A stretch of DNA of 14,134 bases from an uncultured Eubacteriales bacterium (GTDB lineage Bacteria > Bacillota > Clostridia > Oscillospirales > Acutalibacteraceae), in NCBI GenBank assembly GCA_934486915.1, contig CAKSRC010000031.1, positions 1 through 14,134 of the forward strand, written 5' to 3'. Position 1 is the first letter of the stretch; each line of letters starts with the position of its first letter. Shown here piece by piece: positions 8,581 through 14,134 of the stretch. Both the position numbers and the translations under genes were made by a program. The notes below the pieces were generated by a model, which was not told the DNA's origin, ran no database searches, and saw nothing but the letters and a program-made list of their open reading frames with translations.

Positions 8581-8765
8581 ATTTATAATGATTATAGTGC
8601 TTTTTCGTATCTATTATCCATCAACGTAAATCGTTTTTGTAAGCGTTAAATTAACCAAACAGTCTTAGCATAATATCAAGGGTAATTTGGTAGGTCTATT
8701 ACCTTATAGTTGCTCTTATTTATATATTACAAACTATTAGTATAATACATAAATTCCCACTCATT

Positions 8766-8780
8766 ATTCTTATAAAGAAT
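8766..8780. repeat. Palindrome between the XRE-gene -10 box and ribosome site
   Basis: ATTCTT-ATA-AAGAAT is a perfect 6-bp inverted repeat about 20 nt after the TATAAT at 8741-8746. This is a usual place for an autorepressor operator. Its core matches the palindrome at 8492-8507. Confidence 0.3.
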
Positions 8781-8811
8781 TATAAATGCATTTTTATAGG
8801 GGTGTTAATCC

Positions 8812-9060
8812 ATGAGATTACGCAAAAAAAGGTTAGGTAACAGCAATTTAATAGGAGCTAATGTCCAAAAGATAAGAAAAGAAAAAGAAATAAAGCAAAA
8901 AGAGCTTTTAGCTCAACTTCAAGTTAAGGGTATTGATATGAACGCATCCGCCCTTTCAAAATTAGAAGGTCAAGTAAGAAAAGCTACTGATATTGAAACC
9001 TTGGCATTAGCCGAAGTTTTAAATGTACCTATCAGCACCCTCTTTGAAAGGGATAAATAA
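8812..9060 (+). CDS. Small XRE/Cro-C1-type helix-turn-helix regulator
   Basis: This 82-residue protein consists of little more than one helix-turn-helix domain at about residues 13-78. The pattern is GANVQKIRKEKEIKQKELLAQL, the recognition-helix segment SALSKLEGQVR, and LALAEVLNVPISTLFE, the usual fifth helix of the XRE fold. There is no ligand-binding or dimerisation extension. ATG 8812 follows AGGGGTG with about 7 nt spacing. The gene diverges from pncB and ends 7 bp before the convergent AlkD-like gene. Its targets are unknown. The matching palindromes at 8492-8507 and 8766-8780 suggest autoregulation and perhaps control of pncB, which is an inference only. Confidence 0.85.
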   Translation: MRLRKKRLGNSNLIGANVQKIRKEKEIKQKELLAQLQVKGIDMNASALSKLEGQVRKATDIETLALAEVLNVPISTLFERDK

Positions 9061-9067
9061 ATTCACA

Positions 9068-9781
9068 TTATCTCTTTAACTTTCTTAACATATCTTTTTC
9101 CTCAATCCCTACACGTTTAGATTCAATAGTCTTTTGCAGTGCCTTATTATATGTCCAGTCGTCAAGACAAGAATTCTTTAAATAGTCAAGCGTCCTATCA
9201 CTAAGTTTTATATATGATATTGACACAAGCCAAGCTTTAGCCATCTTAACGTAATAATCATCTAAAAAAATATTATCTATCATATCAAAAACATCATCTA
9301 TATAATCAGACTCTAAATAGTAATCAAGCATCATAACAATAGAAAACCTAACCTTATAAGGGTTGGGTAATTTTACGCAATTTTTTATATAGCACCAAAA
9401 CTCTTCTTTTTGCTTCTTTGCAATTTTTAAGCTGCCGCAAAACAAATCACATAATGCCCAATTATCAATATCATCAATATATGATTCTATAAGAGGAATA
9501 AGATTTTCAAAATCCGTCTTTAAGTACCCAATCACTAAACCTCTTAGTAATACTTCCTCATAATAATCCTTTTTGTAAATCGCTAAAAATTCATATGGAT
9601 TTCCTTTGACGATATCCTTTGCATAATTTCTTAGTATGCTGGTTTTGATACCAATAAATTCGTATTTAGTAGATATTAAATTTTTATTAAATTGAATAAA
9701 TTTATTGTCCCCATTTTGCCTAAGCGTATTTACAAAATTTTCATATTGATCCTTAGACCAATGTGTTAATTTTAAATCCAT
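9068..9781 (-). CDS. AlkD-like DNA glycosylase (DNA alkylation repair protein)
   Basis: AlkD enzymes are HEAT-repeat DNA glycosylases that remove N3- and N7-alkylated purines without flipping the base. The 237 residues are all helical repeats. Visible blocks are GIKTSILRNYAK (44-55), EEVLLRGLVIGYLK (75-88), DNWALCDLFC (106-115), NPYKVRFSIVMMLDYYL (140-156), YYVKMAKAWLVS (176-187) and YNKALQKTIESKR (211-223). Trp108, Asp112, Arg145 and Trp184 line up by spacing with the Bacillus AlkD residues Trp109, Asp113, Arg148 and Trp187, so catalysis is probably intact. ATG 9781 has AGGGG upstream. The gene is convergent with the XRE gene (7-bp gap) and divergent from the three-gene array. No clear terminator lies in that short gap. 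Confidence 0.9.
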   Translation of the reverse strand: MDLKLTHWSKDQYENFVNTLRQNGDNKFIQFNKNLISTKYEFIGIKTSILRNYAKDIVKGNPYEFLAIYKKDYYEEVLLRGLVIGYLKTDFENLIPLIESYIDDIDNWALCDLFCGSLKIAKKQKEEFWCYIKNCVKLPNPYKVRFSIVMMLDYYLESDYIDDVFDMIDNIFLDDYYVKMAKAWLVSISYIKLSDRTLDYLKNSCLDDWTYNKALQKTIESKRVGIEEKDMLRKLKR

Positions 9782-9862
9782 AACTTATCCCCTTGACGAT
9801 TTAAATTTTTCTATATTAAAAGTATATTATTATGTCGTATGTGTAAAATTGGCATACATTTT

Positions 9863-9891
9863 ATTTTAACTTAAATATATCTAAATGTCAC
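9863..9891 (-). promoter_or_regulatory. Promoter of the AlkD-like gene
   Basis: On the minus strand, -35 GTGACA (9891-9886, five of six), a 17-nt spacer and -10 TAAAAT (9868-9863, five of six). The leader would be about 75 nt. Confidence 0.5.
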
Positions 9892-9947
9892 ATACCCCCA
9901 TGAAATTACAATTCAAACCCATGCATACACCAAATGTGTTTGCTTTA

Positions 9948-9977
9948 TTGCAATAAATATGAATATTATGGTATACT
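9948..9977 (+). promoter_or_regulatory. Promoter of the three-gene array
   Basis: TTGCAA (9948-9953), an 18-nt spacer and TATACT (9972-9977), preceded by TGG as in an extended -10. Transcription from about 9984 gives an unusually long leader of about 145 nt before the first array gene. No equally good promoter was seen in either 125-bp spacer, so the array may be one transcript. Confidence 0.55.
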
Positions 9978-10011
9978 GTTTTAAATAAAGGCAATTTAAT
10001 CGTTTATATAT

Positions 10012-10099
10012 CCTTAATTATCTAAATTTAACCTCATTGTTAAATTAATATTTAAGGGGCATTTTTTTGCATTGTCATTACATATATCGATTTAACAAT
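10012..10099 (+). promoter_or_regulatory. Leader RNA with two mutually exclusive hairpins
   Basis: Segment 10025-10032 (AATTTAAC) pairs perfectly with 10039-10046 (GTTAAATT) over a 6-nt loop. An outer stem CCTTAA/TTAAGG (10012-10017 with 10052-10057) encloses it, and a run of seven T follows at 10062-10068. The same central strand, 10036-10045, is also perfectly complementary over 10 nt to 10090-10099 (ATTTAACAAT), shortly before the ribosome site. The first fold resembles a weak terminator. The two folds cannot coexist. The high A+T content makes chance pairing possible. Confidence 0.35.
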
Positions 10100-10129
10100 A
10101 AAGCTTAATTTTTAAGGAGAAACTAAGTT

Positions 10130-11311
10130 ATGCATTTTGATAGAAATTCAAAGGGAAACTCAAAATCACATAGAAAAAATAGTAACTCAACCATGTCTAA
10201 TATCCCAACCAATACGGTTCCTTTGAGTACTCCAATTCCCAAAAATAATTTTGGAATTCCCTCAAGATACGATCAACTACGTTTACGCGCCTCGGTAGTA
10301 CATCCGGATGATGGTACATTTTCACCAATACCACCGGATTTTAGGTATACTATTAAATTCCCATCTCATTACCCTGAATCCAGTTTAGATTGGGGAGAAC
10401 CGTCCTTTGACCTTAATAGTGATTCACTAGATGACAATGCACCTCAAAAGGTTCCCGCTGAGCAAAATAATCCCCAACTTCAAGAGGCTGCCCCTGCAAA
10501 TGATGATTTGTTCAATGAATTATACTTAGATAATTCTATACTTGATGATGAAAAACCTAAGAAAAAGCAACCCGCTCCTCCTCAATGGAAAATGCAGACT
10601 TATGCTCCTGCACGGACCTGTGTATGCCTTAATAATCAATACCTATATGAAAGCCTCGAAGATGCCCTTAATTTTTGGCTACACGGATTAAAACTTAGTA
10701 CGGAGTCAAGAAAAATATATAAATATAAGGTAATTAAGCTTGTAAGGCTATTGGATGATCATCATATATACAATTTAACCCAAATCCAAATCCAAGAGTA
10801 CTGCGATAAAACTTTTGACCCAAATGATCATTACAATATAGGATTTTTTAAATCAGTTGCAGTAAAATTTTTTAAATGGGTATCATACCATCGTATTTAT
10901 AATAAGATTAGACCTCATGCAGGAGCAAATGAGACAACAACTGCAAAACACTCCGTAATTGATAACAAAACACAAAAGCCCGTAATTAATTTAACAACAC
11001 AATTCGTAACGAAGACCTTATCGAATTCTTTTAATGAGTGGTCAAATACTTTAAAAGATGACATTAATACAAACACCATATACAAAACGCAAATACTCAG
11101 TTTCATAGTGTTTTTAATAAAAATTAAAACACTAAGTCCAACACCTAGTGATATAGAAAACTACTTTCAAGGCAGTTCGGAAATTCCAAAACCTAAGGAC
11201 ATTGAAAGCTGCAAAAAAGCAATAAACAGTTTCCTTAAATTTTTGGAACAAGCAGCCATACCTCAAGATCCGGAAGTGTATAAGCTTTTGGAGAGTAATG
11301 AAACAAAATAA
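10130..11311 (+). CDS. Array protein 1: tandem recombinase-like core-binding domains, no catalytic domain
   Basis: I do not recognise this protein as a named family. Residues 1-55 are basic and Asn/Ser/Pro-rich. Residues 59-93 carry the array signature PDDGTFSPI and YPESSLDWGEPSF. Residues 95-165 are acidic then Pro-rich and probably disordered. Two all-helical domains follow, at about 174-252 and 298-376. Each has the pattern F..W...L, then IYK..I, then I..Y, then K...FFKW or FLKF, resembling the SAM-like N-terminal domain of XerC/XerD-type recombinases. The Arg...His-X-X-Arg...Tyr catalytic domain is absent, and the protein ends at PQDPEVYKLLES plus a short tail. There is no signal peptide or membrane segment. 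ATG 10130 has AAGGAGA upstream. A DNA-binding role is inferred from fold resemblance only. Confidence 0.8.
   Translation: MHFDRNSKGNSKSHRKNSNSTMSNIPTNTVPLSTPIPKNNFGIPSRYDQLRLRASVVHPDDGTFSPIPPDFRYTIKFPSHYPESSLDWGEPSFDLNSDSLDDNAPQKVPAEQNNPQLQEAAPANDDLFNELYLDNSILDDEKPKKKQPAPPQWKMQTYAPARTCVCLNNQYLYESLEDALNFWLHGLKLSTESRKIYKYKVIKLVRLLDDHHIYNLTQIQIQEYCDKTFDPNDHYNIGFFKSVAVKFFKWVSYHRIYNKIRPHAGANETTTAKHSVIDNKTQKPVINLTTQFVTKTLSNSFNEWSNTLKDDINTNTIYKTQILSFIVFLIKIKTLSPTPSDIENYFQGSSEIPKPKDIESCKKAINSFLKFLEQAAIPQDPEVYKLLESNETK
11028..11311 (+). repeat. Near-identical 3' block, copy in array gene 1
   Basis: These 284 bp, ending at the stop codon, match 12302-12585 with an offset of 1274 bp. Only two differences were seen, at 11252 (G versus T) and 11300 (G versus A). 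The block encodes the whole second helical domain. Synonymous sites are conserved too, which points to recent duplication or gene conversion. Confidence 0.95.
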
Positions 11312-11436
11312 TCGGATTTTTTGAACATTATACAAGTAATTAATCTCAATATATTTGTGCACTATCTTATTAAAATAAGCAGAGCTGCCATTATGCTTTA
11401 GATAAAAGCAAACTTTTAAGGGGAAATATATAATTT
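11312..11436 (+). repeat. Array spacer 1 (125 bp)
   Basis: The spacer aligns without gaps to 12586-12710, also 125 bp, with about 16 differences by eye. Two blocks are invariant: 27 bp at 11334-11360, and 24 bp at 11389-11412. The second includes a mini-hairpin GCTTT-AGATA-AAAGC (11395-11409) just before the AAGGGGA ribosome site. No convincing promoter or terminator was found. Confidence 0.85.
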
Positions 11437-12585
11437 ATGAAATTTGATAGAAATTCAAAAACATCAATCAAAAACAGCAAACCAACCATGTCCAACCTGC
11501 CAACTAACCAATTACGCTTGAATACCTCGATTCCCAAAAATAATTTTGGAATTCCCTCAAGATACAATCAACTACGTTTACGCGCCTTGGTAGCACATCC
11601 GGATGATGGTACATTTTCACCAATAGCACCGGATTTTAGGTATACTATTAAACTCCCATCGCGTTACCCTGAATCCAGTTTAGATTGGGGAGAACCATCC
11701 TTTGACCTTAATAGTGATTCACTAGAGGACAATGCACTTCAAAATATTCCCCCACTTCAAGAGGCTGCCCCTGCAAATGATGATTTGTTCAATGAATTAT
11801 ATTTAGATGATTCTATACTTGATGATGAAAAATTCGAAAAGGTGCCTGCTAACCTTCCTCACAATGCTGATCCAATCCCTATCCCTGCACCGATGTCCGC
11901 TACCGCTGCCCAAAATGCCGATAACCAGTATCAGTATAACAACCTCGAGGAGGTTCTTAATTTTTGGTTAAGCACCTTACGTGTTAATCACAGAACAAAA
12001 ATAGTATATAAAAGCAGATTAATCAAATTTATAAGAATGCTTGATGAGGAGGGTATTTGTGAACCCAACTTTATTATCATCAAAAATTATTGTTCTCAGG
12101 CTTCCGATCATAATAAGGTTATAAGTCTAAAATTCTTTGAGGAAGACTTAAAACGATTTTTTAAATGGATGTCAAACAATGATGTTTATAAAAAAATAAA
12201 ATCTTATCAAGCAGCAGACAAAGTTATACCGGTATACCAAAAAAGACCCAAGTTCAAAGTTGATCCAAAAGCACCATTTATAAGTAAGGCTTTATTGGAT
12301 GCTTTTAATGAGTGGTCAAATACTTTAAAAGATGACATTAATACAAACACCATATACAAAACGCAAATACTCAGTTTCATAGTGTTTTTAATAAAAATTA
12401 AAACACTAAGTCCAACACCTAGTGATATAGAAAACTACTTTCAAGGCAGTTCGGAAATTCCAAAACCTAAGGACATTGAAAGCTGCAAAAAAGCAATAAA
12501 CAGTTTCCTTAAATTTTTGGAACAATCAGCCATACCTCAAGATCCGGAAGTGTATAAGCTTTTGGAGAGTAATAAAACAAAATAA
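11437..12585 (+). CDS. Array protein 2: paralogue with a diverged first core-binding-like domain
   Basis: This 382-residue paralogue has the same layout: a basic Asn/Ser N-terminus, the signature PDDGTFSPI ... YPESSLDWGEPSF at 55-89, an acidic NDDLFNELYLDDSILDDEK stretch (114-132), an Ala/Pro linker (about 136-160), and helical domains at about 168-245 and 287-365. Its second domain is essentially identical to that of protein 1, while its first domain is only roughly one-third identical by eye. It also lacks a recombinase catalytic domain. ATG 11437 has AAGGGGA upstream at a spacing of about 10 nt. It lies 125 bp after gene 1 and 125 bp before gene 3. Function unknown; a DNA-binding accessory or decoy of a tyrosine recombinase is one possibility. 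Confidence 0.8.
   Translation: MKFDRNSKTSIKNSKPTMSNLPTNQLRLNTSIPKNNFGIPSRYNQLRLRALVAHPDDGTFSPIAPDFRYTIKLPSRYPESSLDWGEPSFDLNSDSLEDNALQNIPPLQEAAPANDDLFNELYLDDSILDDEKFEKVPANLPHNADPIPIPAPMSATAAQNADNQYQYNNLEEVLNFWLSTLRVNHRTKIVYKSRLIKFIRMLDEEGICEPNFIIIKNYCSQASDHNKVISLKFFEEDLKRFFKWMSNNDVYKKIKSYQAADKVIPVYQKRPKFKVDPKAPFISKALLDAFNEWSNTLKDDINTNTIYKTQILSFIVFLIKIKTLSPTPSDIENYFQGSSEIPKPKDIESCKKAINSFLKFLEQSAIPQDPEVYKLLESNKTK
12302..12585 (+). repeat. Near-identical 3' block, copy in array gene 2
   Basis: Second copy of the 284-bp block described at 11028-11311. The similarity continues at a lower level (about 87%) into the following spacer. Array gene 3 has a clearly diverged equivalent. Confidence 0.95.
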
Positions 12586-12710
12586 ACGAACTTTTTGAAC
12601 GTTATCCAAGTAATTAATCTCAATATATTTGTGCGCTATTTTATTCAAGTAGGCATAGCCGTCATTATGCTTTAGATAAAAGCAAATTTTTAAGAGGAAA
12701 TATACAATTT
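12586..12710 (+). repeat. Array spacer 2 (125 bp)
   Basis: Second copy of the array spacer. It keeps both invariant blocks (12608-12634 and 12663-12686), the GCTTT-AGATA-AAAGC hairpin (12669-12683) and the ribosome site (AAGAGGA). No copy follows array gene 3, and upstream of gene 1 only the ribosome-site region is alike. The element therefore belongs between array genes. Confidence 0.85.
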
Positions 12711-13844
12711 ATGAAATTTAATACAAATCCAAAAGAAACCTCAACAAAAACAAATAATAATTCAAATATGCCTAATTTTCAATTGCCGCCAGCCTCTTTG
12801 AATACTAACATTCCTAAAAATAATCTTGGAACACCAGAGAAAGATAGTCACCCACGATCAAATTCCTCGATAGGATATAATCCGGATGATGGTACATTTT
12901 CACCAATTCCTAAAGATTTTAGGTATGCTGTTAAATTACCATTGCGTTACCCTGAATCCAGTTTAGATTGGGGAGAACCGTCCTTTGGTTTTGGTATGGA
13001 ATTTTGGGAGGAAAATACACCTCAAAGTAACACTTCCCCAGCACAAATAACCGCCACCCTAAACAGTGAGACAGCAGACCAACTACATTCAAGCGGCCCA
13101 ATGATTCATAAAGAAATAAACGAAAACAAATTAATTGGCAATCATCAAAGTGATGATAAGAAGTCAACCCCTACCTTAAATGTGGACCTAAAACAATATA
13201 AATATGAAAGCCTTGAAGAGGCCTTTATGGATTGGATAAATTCATTAAACGTGAAAATTACAACAAAAAAGCACTATAGATTGATTTTAATTAACTTTAT
13301 AAGAATATTGGACAGTAAAGGCATATATCACTATGATGAGGTCGAAATCTCGGATTACTGCAACTGTCGTATGAAAAACTATGATTATAGAACTATAAGA
13401 GATTCAAAATCAGCCGCAAAACGATTTTTCAACTGGGTAAAAAGGCTACGTATTTATAACAAAATTCGGCCACATGACAGTATAGACGAAAACTTATTAA
13501 AAAATAATACGCAGCAACAGCCACAATCCGAAGCGCAGGTAAGCGCACAGCTTATAAGCAAATCTTTGTCAAAAATCTTTAATGAGTGGTCAAAGTCATT
13601 ACAAAACGATTCAAATACGAATGCCTCATATAAAGCACAAATACTTGATTTTATTCTGTTTTTGACAGCAATTAAAACATTGCAGCCGACAAAGCAGAAT
13701 ATAATAAACTTTTTTAAAGAAAAACTCAAACTAAGAGGATATAAGCAGATTATAAAAAGTTTTCTTCAATTTATGGAACAAATGGGAATCCCTCAAGATC
13801 CTGAAGTTTATGATTTCTTGGACAGTGATATAGAAATAAAATAA
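12711..13844 (+). CDS. Array protein 3: most diverged paralogue
   Basis: This 377-residue member has the same architecture: an Asn/Thr-rich N-terminus, NPDDGTFSPI (57-66), RYPESSLDWGEPSF (79-92), a low-complexity linker (about 100-158), and helical domains at about 163-243 and 285-357. It ends in IPQDPEVYDFLDS. The first domain shares RIYNKIRPH with protein 1 but not with protein 2, so relationships differ along the gene. The second domain is clearly related but not identical to the other two. No recombinase catalytic residues follow. ATG 12711 has AAGAGGA upstream at a spacing of about 10 nt. Short stretches of its N-terminal coding DNA are unchanged from genes 1 and 2 even at silent positions. 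Confidence 0.8.
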   Translation: MKFNTNPKETSTKTNNNSNMPNFQLPPASLNTNIPKNNLGTPEKDSHPRSNSSIGYNPDDGTFSPIPKDFRYAVKLPLRYPESSLDWGEPSFGFGMEFWEENTPQSNTSPAQITATLNSETADQLHSSGPMIHKEINENKLIGNHQSDDKKSTPTLNVDLKQYKYESLEEAFMDWINSLNVKITTKKHYRLILINFIRILDSKGIYHYDEVEISDYCNCRMKNYDYRTIRDSKSAAKRFFNWVKRLRIYNKIRPHDSIDENLLKNNTQQQPQSEAQVSAQLISKSLSKIFNEWSKSLQNDSNTNASYKAQILDFILFLTAIKTLQPTKQNIINFFKEKLKLRGYKQIIKSFLQFMEQMGIPQDPEVYDFLDSDIEIK

Positions 13845-13891
13845 AAAATTTTATTAATGGTATACCCACATAGTTATATCAAATTCATCAA

Positions 13892-14134
13892 CTATTCTTC
13901 TTTATATTTTAAATTTTCCTCTACCTTAAAGTCCTTATCCATACCCCTCTCCTTAAGTGTTTGTAAGTATGCTTTCTTTTGCGCAGGAGCAAATCCCTTC
14001 ATCTTACCTAATCCAATCGCTTGAGCGGCCTTTTCAACTTCTTTTTCTTTTTCAATATCCTTTTGTGTAATCATAAGTTTTTTTTCGTTCTCACTGAGAT
14101 CTGATTTGGACATTCCTGCTTTCAAGAAAGTACA
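13892..14134 (-). CDS. Unrecognised charged protein, C-terminal part
   Basis: An open frame runs on the minus strand from the window edge to a TAG at 13892. About 80 residues are visible. They are rich in Lys and Glu and predicted helical, with the segment GLGKMKGFAPAQKKAYLQ near the middle and an acidic-basic tail. Neither TTG 14125 nor ATG 14112 has a good ribosome site, so the true start probably lies outside the window. It converges on array gene 3. Only a weak 6-bp inverted repeat (13870-13875 with 13890-13895) lies between them. Coding status rests on codon pattern and the open frame. Confidence 0.5.
   Translation of the reverse strand, partial: CTFLKAGMSKSDLSENEKKLMITQKDIEKEKEVEKAAQAIGLGKMKGFAPAQKKAYLQTLKERGMDKDFKVEENLKYKEE

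Larger units (their letters stand above)
8431..8811. other. Divergent intergenic region between pncB and the XRE gene
   Basis: This 381-bp AT-rich stretch holds no credible gene. It contains a pncB promoter candidate (8552-8580), a plus-strand TATAAT at 8741-8746 that could drive the XRE gene (no good -35 seen), and several short palindromes: 8492-8507, 8584-8596 and 8766-8780. An interrupted repeat GGTAAT/ATTACC lies at 8681-8686 and 8698-8703. A partial catabolite-response-like site occurs at 8638-8651 (TGTAAGCGTTAAAT, 12 of 14 consensus positions). Confidence 0.5.

Noticed and set aside
11312..12710. Integron-like cassette array, with the spacers as attC sites
   Set aside because: The spacers lack the imperfect palindrome and core sites of attC elements. 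The genes themselves are paralogues, and no integron integrase is visible. Tandem duplication is simpler.
10302..12987. CRISPR-like or short tandem repeat array from the repeated blocks
   Set aside because: The repeats are over 1.2 kb apart and lie in frame inside genes. They reflect paralogous coding sequence.
10130..13844. Frameshifted or decayed full-length recombinases
   Set aside because: All three genes stop at the same conserved C-terminal motif (PQDPEVY). The DNA after each stop holds a conserved spacer and the next gene, not remnants of a catalytic domain.

Overview
The window is AT-rich DNA from a low-GC Gram-positive bacterium, most likely an anaerobic member of the Clostridia. 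The evidence is the AT bias, sigma-A type promoters with 17-base spacers, strong GGAGG-like ribosome sites, an LCP-family cell-wall ligase and a Glc-family PTS permease. The genus cannot be named from sequence alone.

Positions 1-9781 look like ordinary chromosome. On the minus strand, from high to low coordinates, lie a nicotinate phosphoribosyltransferase and a DegV lipid-binding protein in one operon (8430-6099), an LCP (LytR-CpsA-Psr) protein (5939-4758), a membrane-bound CapD/WbpM-type nucleotide-sugar 4,6-dehydratase (4576-2702), a manganese-type superoxide dismutase (2512-1868) and a PTS EIICB sugar permease that runs off the left edge (1712-1). The LCP, dehydratase and dismutase genes each have a recognisable promoter. 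The degV, LCP and dehydratase transcripts end in clear hairpins, so these are mostly single-gene units. The LCP protein and the dehydratase fit together as surface-polysaccharide functions. A small XRE-type regulator (8812-9060, plus strand) diverges from the nicotinate gene. It converges on an AlkD-like DNA glycosylase (9781-9068) that keeps the known active-site residues.

Positions 10130-13844 are the unusual part: three tandem, same-strand paralogues of 393, 382 and 377 codons, separated by two spacers of exactly 125 bp that are themselves about 87% identical. Each protein has a disordered, Asn/Ser/Pro-rich N-terminal third with a strongly conserved signature (PDDGTFSPI ... YPESSLDWGEPSF). 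Two helical domains follow that resemble the SAM-like core-binding domain of tyrosine recombinases, but no catalytic domain is present. Copies 1 and 2 are almost identical at the DNA level in the last 284 bp (2 differences) and similar in the N-terminal third, yet the first helical domain is highly diverged. This is a conserved-variable-conserved mosaic that suggests gene conversion around a diversifying DNA-binding module. The array has its own promoter and a roughly 145-nt leader that can fold in two mutually exclusive ways.

The right edge holds the 3' part of an unrecognised, highly charged protein on the minus strand. No rRNA, tRNA, CRISPR array, insertion sequence or transposase is visible.
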